Made by a program: the position numbers and the translations under genes. A DNA stretch of 64,000 bases from Sphingobacteriaceae bacterium (lineage in GTDB: Bacteria > Bacteroidota > Bacteroidia > B-17B0 > Aurantibacillaceae), in NCBI GenBank assembly GCA_002319075.1, contig NVQB01000001.1:5518001-5582000 (forward strand), written 5' to 3'. Shown here one piece after another: positions 24,168-34,144 of this stretch. Every line of letters starts with the position of its first letter. The stretch's first letter is position 1. Below the pieces are notes generated by a model. That model saw only the letters and a program-made list of their open reading frames with translations, had not been told where the DNA came from and did not search any database.

Positions 24168-24368
24168 TTTAAATTAATATTAGTGGGTTTGTTGCACGAA
24201 ATTAATGCAGGTAAGCCGAAGTGTATCAGTGAAATGATTAGTTCACAGGATCTAATGAGTAATTCACATTAAATTTTATTGAGACTGCGGATTATTTCCT
24301 TTAATTTTATAAAGTTTTCGATAACAACTGGTATATTTTTTTTACTGTAAGATGAGTAGTAAGTAAGT

Positions 24369-25109
24369 ATGAACGCGATAATTATTGATGATGAAAAAAT
24401 TGGTGCTAACACCCTGCAGACACTACTCACTAAGCATTGCGGACACGTTAACCTGCTGGCTATAAAACATTCAGCGCCAGAGGGAATAAAAAGTATTTTG
24501 GATCTTAAGCCTGACCTTGTTTTTTTAGATATAGAAATATCTCCGGATACCGGCTTTGATGTAATAGATGCTACCAATCATCTCAATTACAAAGTGATCT
24601 TTACCACAGCGTATGATAATTATGCTTTAAAGGCCTTTAAAATACAGGCTATTGATTACCTCTTAAAACCTATTGACACAGAAGAACTTATACAAGCTGT
24701 GCAACATGCGCATTTAAGGATCAAGGAAAACGATAAGAGAACTAATGAACAATTAGAGACTTTTTTTAAAAGTATTAAGAATCCAGCTAAAAAAATATCA
24801 CTTCCTACCGGTAAAGGGTTAACGCTGGTAGCGCCCGGCGAGATTATTTACCTCGAGTCTGATTCAAACTACACTAAAGTATTTTTAAAAACGGGTGAAA
24901 AAATTTTAATTTCCAAAACACTAAAGGACCTGGCCGAAAAATTCAGCGGTACTATTTTTTGTAGAGTTCATGCTGCTTACACGGTTAATCTAGATGAAAT
25001 CGATCAATACATAAAAGGTGATGGTGGCTACCTGATCCTTAAAAATAAAGCATCCATTCCTGTTTCCAGAGCCTATAAACAAGAGCTACTTAACAAGATC
25101 GGACTTTAG
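24369..25109 (+). CDS. LytTR-family response regulator
   Basis: This 246-residue protein has a receiver domain at about 1-120 (AIIIDDEKIGA with the acid pair, PDLVFLDIEIS with phospho-Asp near 54, FTTAYDNYALKAF, DYLLKPI). A LytTR DNA-binding domain follows at about 140-245 (IIYLESDSNYTKVFLKTGEKILISKTL, FCRVHAAYTVNLDEIDQYIKGDGGYLILK). Its likely kinase is the gene converging on it, whose 3' end overlaps its own by 24 bases. Confidence 0.92.
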   Translation: MNAIIIDDEKIGANTLQTLLTKHCGHVNLLAIKHSAPEGIKSILDLKPDLVFLDIEISPDTGFDVIDATNHLNYKVIFTTAYDNYALKAFKIQAIDYLLKPIDTEELIQAVQHAHLRIKENDKRTNEQLETFFKSIKNPAKKISLPTGKGLTLVAPGEIIYLESDSNYTKVFLKTGEKILISKTLKDLAEKFSGTIFCRVHAAYTVNLDEIDQYIKGDGGYLILKNKASIPVSRAYKQELLNKIGL

Positions 25110-26630
25110 AAATTTTTCGTTCCCAAAAAGAGGTATTTTTATTTTTATTGTCGTTCCAGAATTTTCAGGTTTGTCAATGATGGTGAGATTACAATCGAGA
25201 GAATAAATTTTATTTACAAGTACTAGACGCGCCCTGATAAAATCAATAGCAAGAGATTTATTCCCTTCCAGTTGGTAGTTTTTTTTCCTGCGGCCTGTGC
25301 CATTGTCATCAATTGTACACTCTACATATTTTTCGTTAATGGATTTAAATAAAATAGTAATTTGTTTATCCCCCTGTTTATTTTTAAGTCCATGCCAGAT
25401 GGCATTTTCAACAAAAGGTTGTACCATAAGTATTGGAATATGACAATCTACCAAGGACGAAAAGCCTTCGGTTTTTACAGAACTTTGTATTTGGCCTTCA
25501 AATTTCAAATTCTCTATTTCGATAAATTGTTTGAGAAGCTCGATCTCAGATTCAAGTGAAATAGTGTCTGATAAATTACTTTCTAACGTTTTGCGGAGCA
25601 GGCGTGAAAATTTCACGAGATAAACATTAGCTTGTTCAATTTCCTCATTTAAAATGAGACTTTGGATCGAATACAATGAATTATAAACAAAATGAGGATT
25701 CATTAAAGCCCTGTTCACGCGCAGTTCCATTTCGAGCAATTTATTCATTAATTCAAGTCTTTCTTTTTCTTTTTTCTGTTTTTTACGAAGCCTGTATCTA
25801 ATAAAAAAATAAAAGAGCATAAGTAGTGCCAGTACAGCATTTACTATTAACGCTCCTTTTAAAATGACTCTGTTTGAATTAGGATTTGGTGCATCGTACA
25901 AGACTTGCACTTCCTCATCAGTAAGCACCTTATCATAGAATTCCACATCATCTAAACTTCCCATGAGGAAGCGACTGTTTCTTTTATTAGCCGTAACACC
26001 CATCAGAACTGAATCGGACTCCAGGTAAATGTTCCCGAAATTTTTCACCAGCTTTCCCTGGAGCTCCCCGTCCAGATAAAAAGCAATAAATGTATCATCG
26101 AACGTTAAAACTGTATGATGCCATTCCTGAATCGGCATTTCATGTTTACTGGTTATAACCATCTGTTTTAAAGAATCTTTTGCACAGTTTACCGACAGAA
26201 TACCGGTTTCGTAGTTATAATAAATACTATAGGACTCGTAAAAATCATCGCATGTGGTATATTTTGTAAGGATAATGGGGTTTATCTTACTCCCTGCGCC
26301 CGACGATACTTTACTTATAAGATTTACCCATAAAGAAATACTTCCAACCCTTGGCTTCAGTAATTTGTTCTTACCCAGATTAATGTAACTATTTTCGTTT
26401 CCGTATAAATAAATGGCGCTATTTGGATTGCCAAATCTATCTTCCGTATATCTCACTCCTACTAACTTAGCTTCAATGCCCCCTAAATTATCTCTGTTGC
26501 TTTTATTATTAAAAGAAAAATTCGCGACCGGGTAAGGTGAAATTTCAGACTGAGAGCAAAGCAAAGTATGCAGTGCCACAAAAAAAAGCAGGTATAATTT
26601 CTTAGATCTCAAAAAATCTTTTGTCTGCAA
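25086..26630 (-). CDS. LamG-fused LytS-type sensor histidine kinase
   Basis: This 514-residue protein has a signal/anchor at about 8-25. A periplasmic LamG domain spans about 35-245 (SLWVNLIS, EWHHTVLTFDDTFIAFYLDGELQG, MGSLDDVEFYDKVLTDEEVQVLY). One transmembrane helix lies at about 257-277, followed by a short coiled coil. The His_kinase domain (PF06580) shows NPHFVYNSLYSIQSL with the phospho-His near 315. The ATP-binding region has FVENAIWHGLKNK and DNGTGR. It is tail-to-tail with the LytTR gene. A lectin-like sensor suggests it reads a surface glycan or a LamG ligand. Confidence 0.9.
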   Translation of the reverse strand: MQTKDFLRSKKLYLLFFVALHTLLCSQSEISPYPVANFSFNNKSNRDNLGGIEAKLVGVRYTEDRFGNPNSAIYLYGNENSYINLGKNKLLKPRVGSISLWVNLISKVSSGAGSKINPIILTKYTTCDDFYESYSIYYNYETGILSVNCAKDSLKQMVITSKHEMPIQEWHHTVLTFDDTFIAFYLDGELQGKLVKNFGNIYLESDSVLMGVTANKRNSRFLMGSLDDVEFYDKVLTDEEVQVLYDAPNPNSNRVILKGALIVNAVLALLMLFYFFIRYRLRKKQKKEKERLELMNKLLEMELRVNRALMNPHFVYNSLYSIQSLILNEEIEQANVYLVKFSRLLRKTLESNLSDTISLESEIELLKQFIEIENLKFEGQIQSSVKTEGFSSLVDCHIPILMVQPFVENAIWHGLKNKQGDKQITILFKSINEKYVECTIDDNGTGRRKKNYQLEGNKSLAIDFIRARLVLVNKIYSLDCNLTIIDKPENSGTTIKIKIPLFGNEKFLKSDLVK

Positions 26631-26679
26631 TAATAGTTAATTAATTTTAGAAAGAAAGAAGCTTATAAATTAGCGCCTG

Positions 26680-28650
26680 TTACCTTCCAAGATAGTAAAT
26701 GTCTTCATCCACTAAAATTACACCGTCGTCAATAAGCTCGTTAAAAGCTTTGATCCAGGTTTCACTGTTATTGCTTTTCATTTTTTCTTTCAGATCTTCC
26801 AGCGAATGCTGAGAAGTTTGCAGAATGGTGAGGATTTTATTTTTTACAGTTTCGTAGTCTTTCGGACGTTTTGAGATACACACATCGCAATGTCCACAAT
26901 CGCTGTAATTAAATTCATTAAAATACATGAGCAACTGTACTTGCCTGCAAAGCTGATCATTGTTAGTATAATCGATAACTGAACTGATTTTTGAGCGGTA
27001 ATTTTCTTTTAGCTTATGGTAGTTCTCCGGATTAAATTCCAAAAATTTAGTAGTTATCCGATCCTGCATAAAAACGAGTTTAGGCAAAGAAGATTGGGGA
27101 ACGTAAGAAATAATTTCCTGCTTATCTAAATAAGCCAAATGTTCTGCGATGGTTGCAGCGCTAATCTTTACGCGATAAGCCAGGTCTTTTTCGTTGATGT
27201 GTACGTAATTTTCAAAAAGGCCGCCATAACTTCGCAGCAAGGTTTTTACAAGGGGTTCAAATTTTGGATAGAGTAATTCGAAATGGTAAATATCTTCTTT
27301 GTTAGCTGTAAACAATACCTTAGAAGGCTCGAAACCTCCGTCAAGGAAGGAAACATAATTTTCTTTCTCTAAAAACTTTATGCTGTTGTAAACTAAAATC
27401 GGAGAGAGATTATAGCTCTTGCATATTTTATCAATATCAAATTCCACGCTGGTTCCTTGCCCCGCGCCAATAGCCACCTGAAAATAATTGCAAATAGCCT
27501 GGTAGGTAGTTCTGATAAAATCCAGTTCAGGAAAAGCGAATTGAAAATTATCGAGTAATTTTTGCTGATCGGCTTTGGTGAAAAAAATAGTAGAATAAGC
27601 AATCTTTCCATCACGGCCTCCCCTGCCCGCTTCCTGAAAGTAAGCTTCGAGGCTTTCGGGCAGATCGAGATGCACTACGAAACGCACATCCGGCTTATCG
27701 ATGCCCATGCCGAAAGCATTGGTAGCGCAAATAACCTGTACTTTATTATCGATCCACTGCTGCTGAACATTTTGGCGTTCCTCGTATTTTAGTCCGGCAT
27801 GGTAAGCCATAGCGGAAATCTTATTGCGTTTTAAAAAACCAGCCAGCTCTACCGTCTTCTTCCGGTTACGCACGTAAACCAAACCTGATCCACCAATGTT
27901 ATTTATTAGCTTAAAGAGCCGGTTAATTTTATCTTCTTCGAGTTGCACAACGTAGCGCAGATTTTTGCGAACGAATGATTGCCGAAAAACAGCTTGATCT
28001 TTAAACTCGAGTTGTTTCTGAATATCCTCTACCACGTGTTTGGTGGCACTAGCGGTAAGGGCAATGATTTTAACGTCTGGAAAGTAAGTGCGCAGCACGG
28101 AAATGTTAAGATAACTGGGACGAAAATCGTAACCCCACTGAGAGATGCAGTGCGCCTCATCTACGGCAACCAGTGTAATTGGTAAATAGGAAATTTTCTG
28201 AACGAAAGTTTCATTCTGCAAACGTTCGGGAGAAATATAAATAAACTGAACATGCCCCCTTGCCGCGTTATTCAGGGCAACATCTATCTCTTTAAAATTC
28301 ATGGCGGCACTTATTGCAACCGCTGAAATACCCCGTTTTTGAAGATTTTGCACCTGGTCGTTCATCAGAGCAATCAATGGGGAAATTACCAGGGTGGTTC
28401 CACCGAGCACTAGTCCTGGTACCTGGAAACACAAGGATTTTCCACCCCCTGTAGGAAGCAGTGCCAGCGTGTCGTGTTTATTTAGAACAGAAAGAATAAT
28501 ATCCTCCTGCAAAGGCCGGAAACTGTCAAATCCCCAGTACTTTTTTAACAGGCTATGAATATCTTCTTTTATATTTGCGCTCAAAACTTCGCTAATTTCA
28601 GTAATTTTCAGAAATAATCGCGATTTAATTTCCTGAAAAGCAGGGTCCAA
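26680..28650 (-). CDS. recQ: ATP-dependent DNA helicase RecQ
   Basis: This 656-residue protein has RecQ motifs in order: FRPLQEDII (motif 0), LLPTGGGKSLCFQ (Walker A), VDEAHCISQWGYDFR (DEAH), LTASAT, GLVYVRNRKKT, and QEAGRGGRDG. RecQ-C zinc cysteines (CRQ ... CGHCDVC) lie near 585-610 and a final winged-helix-like part follows; I see no HRDC domain. It unwinds DNA during recombination and fork repair. The start used is a TTG at 28650, as no in-frame ATG exists before the helicase core. Confidence 0.93.
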   Translation of the reverse strand: MDPAFQEIKSRLFLKITEISEVLSANIKEDIHSLLKKYWGFDSFRPLQEDIILSVLNKHDTLALLPTGGGKSLCFQVPGLVLGGTTLVISPLIALMNDQVQNLQKRGISAVAISAAMNFKEIDVALNNAARGHVQFIYISPERLQNETFVQKISYLPITLVAVDEAHCISQWGYDFRPSYLNISVLRTYFPDVKIIALTASATKHVVEDIQKQLEFKDQAVFRQSFVRKNLRYVVQLEEDKINRLFKLINNIGGSGLVYVRNRKKTVELAGFLKRNKISAMAYHAGLKYEERQNVQQQWIDNKVQVICATNAFGMGIDKPDVRFVVHLDLPESLEAYFQEAGRGGRDGKIAYSTIFFTKADQQKLLDNFQFAFPELDFIRTTYQAICNYFQVAIGAGQGTSVEFDIDKICKSYNLSPILVYNSIKFLEKENYVSFLDGGFEPSKVLFTANKEDIYHFELLYPKFEPLVKTLLRSYGGLFENYVHINEKDLAYRVKISAATIAEHLAYLDKQEIISYVPQSSLPKLVFMQDRITTKFLEFNPENYHKLKENYRSKISSVIDYTNNDQLCRQVQLLMYFNEFNYSDCGHCDVCISKRPKDYETVKNKILTILQTSQHSLEDLKEKMKSNNSETWIKAFNELIDDGVILVDEDIYYLGR

Positions 28651-28672
28651 CTAACAAGAAAATAAAACTGAA

Positions 28673-30565
28673 GTGATTTCCACCTATTTAAACCAAGTAC
28701 TTCTGCTCATAAAGCGTTTATTGATTTGTTACCTGGCATATTTTATTTGCCGCCTGCTTTTTTATTTCGCCAACATGAGTTATTTCCGCAGTGCCGGATT
28801 TTGGGACATTGCCAAAGATTGTTTTTATGGATTGCGTACAGACTCCTTTAGTATAGTTATATCCAACAGCCTGTTTATCTTACTCTCCCTTCTTCCTTTA
28901 AATATCTTTTGGAATAAGGCTTACCAGAAACTGCTCAAATACGTTTTTGTTATTTTCAATACCATTTTTATTGCTGTTAACTGTATCGATATAGGTTATT
29001 TTCCTTACATCCGTAAGCGTTCAAGCGCTGATCTTCTGAAACAGGTGGGTGGTCAGAGTGACGTGATGAACCTGATTCCCCAATTTCTGAAAGATTTCTG
29101 GTATGTGCTTTTGTTTTTCATAGTGCTGATTCTACTCCTTAATTGGCTTTACAAACGCATAGAAGTTTTTTCAGAAAAGAAGTACACGTTTTCCCATATT
29201 GGACAATGGCTTGTAATTTTTCTTGTTTTTTTAGGCAGTACCACCTTAGCCGTAATTGCCGCGCGTGGAGGTTTGCAAAGAGTTCCTATAACCATTGTAG
29301 ATGCAGGCGCAGCGACCAATTCTGAAGAAGTTCCCATTGTTTTGAATACCCCTTTCACCATTATAAAATCGATGGAAGATAAAGCTGTAGAAGAATACAT
29401 TTTTTATACAGAAGCCGAATTAAAAGCAAAATACAATCCTATTCATGAATACAAAGATTCTGTTTTTAAGAAACAAAATGTGGTCATTCTTATTCTTGAA
29501 AGTTTTGCTAAAGAATATACAAAGCTCGGACGCCACAGTTATACGCCTTTTTTAGATAGTTTAATGGACAAATCGCTGGTTTGCAGCAATGCTTTTTCAA
29601 ATGGATCAAAGTCTATTGAAGGTATTCCTGCTATCTTATCAAGCATGCCATCGTTAATGGAAAATCCTTTTATTAATTCGCTTTATTCTTTAAATGACCA
29701 AACCTCGCTGGCAACAGTATTGGGAGCGGAAGGCTACCAGACTGCTTTTTTTCACGGCGGCATTAATGGTACAATGAATTTTGATGCCTGGGCTTCTTTA
29801 GCGGGCTACCAGGCTTACTACGGAAGAAACGAGTATGGTAATGACGATGACTTTGATAATTTCTGGGGAATATGGGATGAACCCTTTTTACAGTACTCTG
29901 TAAGAAAAATGAGTGAATTCAAACAACCTTTTCACAGCTCTATTTTCACTTTAAGCTCACACCATCCCTACATGATACCGGTTCAGTACAAAAATAAATT
30001 TCCTAAAGGAGATCTTGAAAACTCAGAATCTGTTGGGTATGCAGACTATGCCCTGCGTAAATTTTTTAGTGCCGCACAAAAAACCAGCTGGTACAAAAAT
30101 ACCCTTTTTGTATTAACAGCAGATCATGGGAGTCTTTCGGATGATCCCTTTTACAGCAATGTTGTGGGTAACCAAACCATCCCTATTTTATTTTTTAAAC
30201 CCGATAATTCTTTAACTGGAATTCACAAAGAGGTTTTTTCACAGGTAGATATATTACCAAGCGCATTGCATCTGCTGGGATACAATAAACCCTTCTTTAG
30301 TTTTGGTGAATCTTTTGCTGAGAAAAAACATGGGAACGATTATTTTTATGCAAATGCTACTCATCATCTCTACAAGGACTCGGCCCTTTATTGTTTTAAA
30401 GTTCCAGACCTGTTTCAGGTGTATTATTACAAACATGACAGTACACTGTCGCAACAACTTTTAAACAAGCTACCTGCTCTTGATTCAGCGGCAACTGTTG
30501 ATTTCAGAGCTTTTATTCAGGCTTACAACCATACGTTGCTTCACAATACAGGACGGGTAAAATAA
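28673..30565 (+). CDS. LtaS-like membrane sulfatase/phosphotransferase
   Basis: This 630-residue protein has about five transmembrane helices in residues 1-215. An alkaline-phosphatase-fold domain follows at about 265-560: NVVILILESFAKEY (first metal acid), SNGSKSIEGIPAILSSMPSL (nucleophile region), FFHGG, TLSSHHPY and VLTADHGS (metal Asp-His). This is the LTA-synthase/sulfatase layout, with the active site outside the inner membrane. In Gram-negative bacteria such enzymes modify lipids or glycans with phosphoglycerol or similar groups; the substrate here is unknown. It starts at a GTG, 22 bases from the divergent recQ start. Confidence 0.85.
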   Translation: MISTYLNQVLLLIKRLLICYLAYFICRLLFYFANMSYFRSAGFWDIAKDCFYGLRTDSFSIVISNSLFILLSLLPLNIFWNKAYQKLLKYVFVIFNTIFIAVNCIDIGYFPYIRKRSSADLLKQVGGQSDVMNLIPQFLKDFWYVLLFFIVLILLLNWLYKRIEVFSEKKYTFSHIGQWLVIFLVFLGSTTLAVIAARGGLQRVPITIVDAGAATNSEEVPIVLNTPFTIIKSMEDKAVEEYIFYTEAELKAKYNPIHEYKDSVFKKQNVVILILESFAKEYTKLGRHSYTPFLDSLMDKSLVCSNAFSNGSKSIEGIPAILSSMPSLMENPFINSLYSLNDQTSLATVLGAEGYQTAFFHGGINGTMNFDAWASLAGYQAYYGRNEYGNDDDFDNFWGIWDEPFLQYSVRKMSEFKQPFHSSIFTLSSHHPYMIPVQYKNKFPKGDLENSESVGYADYALRKFFSAAQKTSWYKNTLFVLTADHGSLSDDPFYSNVVGNQTIPILFFKPDNSLTGIHKEVFSQVDILPSALHLLGYNKPFFSFGESFAEKKHGNDYFYANATHHLYKDSALYCFKVPDLFQVYYYKHDSTLSQQLLNKLPALDSAATVDFRAFIQAYNHTLLHNTGRVK

Positions 30566-30616
30566 ATGCTTCCCTAAATAATAATATCTCCCTATATTCG
30601 TTATCTTAATAAATTT

Positions 30617-33124
30617 CTGAAAGCACTTAGACCACATATCCTCTTTATTTTTATTTGTTTTGTTTCGCTGGCGAAGGCACAAACGGCTACTATATCCGGA
30701 ATTGTGAGAGGTACGGATAACGAGGCTATTACGGGCGTAGTAGTAGGTGTAAAAGAGAACCCGAAAATTTCGACTACTAGTGATGAAACCGGACTTTATT
30801 CGCTTGAGATTGAGGCAGGAAAATTAATCACACTGGTATTTATAAATATCAGCTACGAGCAGCGCACTCACACTGTTATAGCTAAAGCCGGTGAAAACAT
30901 TAGTTATTCACCCACACTGAATTTTAAAAACACTTTTACAACCGTTGAAATTACTTCCGGGGCGCGCTATGAAGAAGTTGTGCGACTAAATCCTCAAATT
31001 ATATCTGCCATTCCTGGTCGCGACGATGTTGAAAGTATGATTAAAACCCAGGCAGGGGTGAGCAGTAACAACGAGCTAAGCAGCGGTTACAGTGTGCGTG
31101 GCGGTAACTTCGATGAAAACCTGGTTTACGTAAACGACATTGAAGTGTACCGTCCTTTTCTTGTTCGCAGTGGGCAACAAGAAGGTTTAAGTTTCGCGAA
31201 TCCGAATATGGTGTCCAACATTAATTTTTCTGCGGGAGGATTTGATGCAAAGTATGGAGATAAACTCAGTAGCGTTTTGGATATTACTTATCGCAAGCCT
31301 TTAAAATTTGCAGGAAATGCCTCAGGTAGTTTTTTAGGAGGAAATGTGCAGTTGGAAGGCATCTCAAAAAATCGCCTCGTTGCCTGGAACGTAGGTGCAA
31401 GGTACCGTACCAACAGCTATTTATTACAAAGCCTTGACACAAAGTTAAATACCACGGGCGGCTACAGGCCAAGTGCTATGGATGTACAAAGCTTCCTGAC
31501 CTTTGATGTGAATCCTAAATTAAGGATTGAATTTCTGGGCAACATTGCGAACAATAAATATCTGGTAAAGCCTGTAAATCGTCAAACCGATTTCGGAACC
31601 GTGAGTGAAGCCATTCGTGTTACCATGTATTTCGACGGACAGGAATTGATGCAGTATTCTACTTACATGGGAGGACTCTCTGCAACATTCCGCCCCAATA
31701 CATTAACAAAATTAAAGCTCATTGCCTCGGCTTACAGAGCTAATGAGCAGGAAGTTTACACCATTCAGGGGCAGTATTATATTGACCAGTTAGAAGCTGA
31801 TCTTGGTAAACCAAACTTTGGTCAGGTGGCATTTAACCGTGGTGTTGGTACGTTTTTAAACAATGGCAGAAATTATCTGACGGCGAATGTTTACAACCTT
31901 GAACACAAGGGCACGCGCACTATTAATAGCAACAATGAGTTATTATGGGGAGTACGCGAACAATTTGAAAAAATTGAGGATAAACTGGGAGAGTGGCGCA
32001 CGGTAGATTCTGCCGGGTTTAATGTGCCTTACAGTCCAACCGAAATAAATCTTACCGATGTTTACAAAACCACTATTACGCTTCCCAGTTGGAGATCACA
32101 AGCCTATCTTCAGTTCAATCATTCTTCTACTTTAAAAGGAGGGGCTGTTTTTAGGGCCAGCGGAGGCGTTCGTGCCAATCACTGGACGGTAAATAATCAA
32201 ACGGTTTTTTCACCGCGTGTAAGCTTTGCACTAAAACCAGACTGGAAGCGCGATTGGCTGTTTAAGCTCAGCGGCGGATTTTATTATCAACCCCCGTTTT
32301 ACCGTGAACTCAGAAATATAGACGGCACAATTAATAAAAATGTAAAAGCACAACGGTCAATCCATGCCGTGTTTACGAGTGATTACGTCTTCCGCATGTG
32401 GAACCGCCCTTTTAAATTAATGATGTCTGCTTATTTTAAACAACTTAACGCTATTGTTCCTTATGAAATTGACAATGTAAGGATCCGTTATTTCGCGAAC
32501 AACAATACCAAAGGGTATGCAACCGGAGCCGATGTAAGGATTAACGGTGAATTTGTGAAGGGGGTTGAAAGTTGGGCTACCATTGGTGTTTTAAGAACTT
32601 ACGAATATTCAAAAGACAACATTCACTATGTTTATTATAACAAAGATGGTGAGAAAATCATAAGAGGTTCTACTTTTGACCAGGTGCGTGCGGATAGTCA
32701 GAGAGTTGATCCGGGTTATATCCCCCGTCCCACTGATCAGCTTATTACTTTTGGATTATTTTTCCAGGATAATTTGCCGCGGTATCCTTCTATCAAGTTT
32801 AACCTCAATCTTCAATTTGGAAGTGGTCTGCCTACAGGACCTCCCACACATTTACGCTGGCAGCAAACACGGCGTATGCCACCTTACCGTCGTGCCGATG
32901 CAGGATTGGCTTATAATGTATTGAAGGCGGATCGCGAAATGAAACGTAAAAACTACTTTAATAATCTGAAAGAGATGTGGATCTTTTTAGAAGTGCTCAA
33001 TTTGCTTCAGATTCAAAATACGGTGTCGTACACCTGGATCACCGATGTAACAGGCAACCAGTATGCGGTTCCTAATTACCTTACTAACCGCCAGGTAAAC
33101 GTTAAGTTGCAGATTCGCTTTTAG
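30617..33124 (+). CDS. TonB-dependent receptor with regulatory-like N-terminal domain
   Basis: The first ordinary start (GTG 30704) gives 806 residues and no signal peptide. In the same frame upstream lies LRPHILFIFICFVSLAKA-Q, a clear signal peptide, open back to a stop at 30575-30577 with no ATG, GTG or TTG. I set the start at a CTG (30617); ATT at 30596 is another choice. After the signal come a CarboxypepD_reg domain (ATISGIVRGTDNEAITGVVVGV), a plug (AIPGRDDVESMIKTQAGV, VRGGNFDENLVYVNDIEVY) and the 22-strand barrel ending VNVKLQIRF. It imports an unknown ligand using TonB energy. Confidence 0.85.
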   Translation: MKALRPHILFIFICFVSLAKAQTATISGIVRGTDNEAITGVVVGVKENPKISTTSDETGLYSLEIEAGKLITLVFINISYEQRTHTVIAKAGENISYSPTLNFKNTFTTVEITSGARYEEVVRLNPQIISAIPGRDDVESMIKTQAGVSSNNELSSGYSVRGGNFDENLVYVNDIEVYRPFLVRSGQQEGLSFANPNMVSNINFSAGGFDAKYGDKLSSVLDITYRKPLKFAGNASGSFLGGNVQLEGISKNRLVAWNVGARYRTNSYLLQSLDTKLNTTGGYRPSAMDVQSFLTFDVNPKLRIEFLGNIANNKYLVKPVNRQTDFGTVSEAIRVTMYFDGQELMQYSTYMGGLSATFRPNTLTKLKLIASAYRANEQEVYTIQGQYYIDQLEADLGKPNFGQVAFNRGVGTFLNNGRNYLTANVYNLEHKGTRTINSNNELLWGVREQFEKIEDKLGEWRTVDSAGFNVPYSPTEINLTDVYKTTITLPSWRSQAYLQFNHSSTLKGGAVFRASGGVRANHWTVNNQTVFSPRVSFALKPDWKRDWLFKLSGGFYYQPPFYRELRNIDGTINKNVKAQRSIHAVFTSDYVFRMWNRPFKLMMSAYFKQLNAIVPYEIDNVRIRYFANNNTKGYATGADVRINGEFVKGVESWATIGVLRTYEYSKDNIHYVYYNKDGEKIIRGSTFDQVRADSQRVDPGYIPRPTDQLITFGLFFQDNLPRYPSIKFNLNLQFGSGLPTGPPTHLRWQQTRRMPPYRRADAGLAYNVLKADREMKRKNYFNNLKEMWIFLEVLNLLQIQNTVSYTWITDVTGNQYAVPNYLTNRQVNVKLQIRF

Positions 33125-33195
33125 CGAAAATTCATTTCCTAATAATTCTCAAAATCACTTTCAGATTCTTGGCTTTTTTGTAATTTTGAAGGCTT

Positions 33196-34047
33196 ATGTT
33201 AACACTAAATCCTAAAGAATTAGCCATTCCTGTTTTGCAAAAATACCTGCAAAACGCGGTAGCTCCACGTCCTATTTGCTTCGCAAGCACTGTGAACAAA
33301 GACGGTGAACCCAACCTGGCTCCTTTTAGCTTCTTTAATATTTTCTCATCCAATCCCCCCATTGCAGTTTTTTCGCCGGCTTACAGCGGACGTACAGGCG
33401 CTGCCAAAGACACTTTGTTGAATATTCTTGAAGTGCCTGAAGTAGTAATTAATGTGGTAACTTATAATATGGTTCAGCAGACCAGCCTGGCCAGCAGTCC
33501 TTTTGCAAAGGGTGTGAATGAATTTATCAAAGCAGGATTTACCCCACTTGCATCTGACCTGATTAAACCTTTTCGTGTGAAAGAGAGTCCGGTTCAACTG
33601 GAGTGTAAGGTGGTGGAGATAAAAGAACTTGGAAAAGCAGGAGGTGCCGGTAACCTTGTTATCTGCGAAATTATAAGAATTCATATTGAAGACTCTGTTC
33701 TTAATGACGACAACCAGATAGATACCCGCAAGATTGACCTCGTAGCCCGTATGGGCGACAATTGGTATTGCAGAGCCAGCGGAGATGCATTATTTGAAGT
33801 AAAGAAGCCTATTACAACTATTGGAATTGGCTTAGATCAGATTCCATTTGCCATTCGTAACAGCACTGTGTTAAGTGGAAATAATCTTGGACTTTTGGGA
33901 AGTGTGGAGGAATTACCAGGTGCAGAAGAAATTGCAGAATTTAAAAAAACCATAAGCTCATTTTCCACTACCGAAGAGCAGCATCTGTTTGCAAAAACAT
34001 TACTGGAAGCCCACAAGGTGAAAGAAGCCTGGATGGTGTTACTTTAA
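33196..34047 (+). CDS. Flavin-reductase-like FMN-binding protein
   Basis: This 283-residue protein has the flavin reductase-like split-barrel domain at about 15-190: 'NAVAPRPICFASTVNKDGEPNLAPFSFFNIFSSNPPIAVFSP' is the FMN-binding signature, and 'AKDTLLNILEVPEVVINV' follows. Members of this DIM6/NTAB group bind FMN and reduce flavin or act as oxygenase partners. The substrate is unknown. The C-terminal 70 residues are helical. It starts 72 bases behind the TonB receptor. Confidence 0.85.
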   Translation: MLTLNPKELAIPVLQKYLQNAVAPRPICFASTVNKDGEPNLAPFSFFNIFSSNPPIAVFSPAYSGRTGAAKDTLLNILEVPEVVINVVTYNMVQQTSLASSPFAKGVNEFIKAGFTPLASDLIKPFRVKESPVQLECKVVEIKELGKAGGAGNLVICEIIRIHIEDSVLNDDNQIDTRKIDLVARMGDNWYCRASGDALFEVKKPITTIGIGLDQIPFAIRNSTVLSGNNLGLLGSVEELPGAEEIAEFKKTISSFSTTEEQHLFAKTLLEAHKVKEAWMVLL

Positions 34048-34144
34048 TTTGATAATTTCCCGATTTGTTAATTGAGAAATTTCTTTAAATTAGTCATGTC
34101 AACAAAGTTGACCCTTATAGCGTAAACAATAAAATAAATATATC

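Noticed and set aside
29143-29400. Frames on both strands within the LtaS-like gene
   Set aside because: They are shadows of a long gene with clear motifs.
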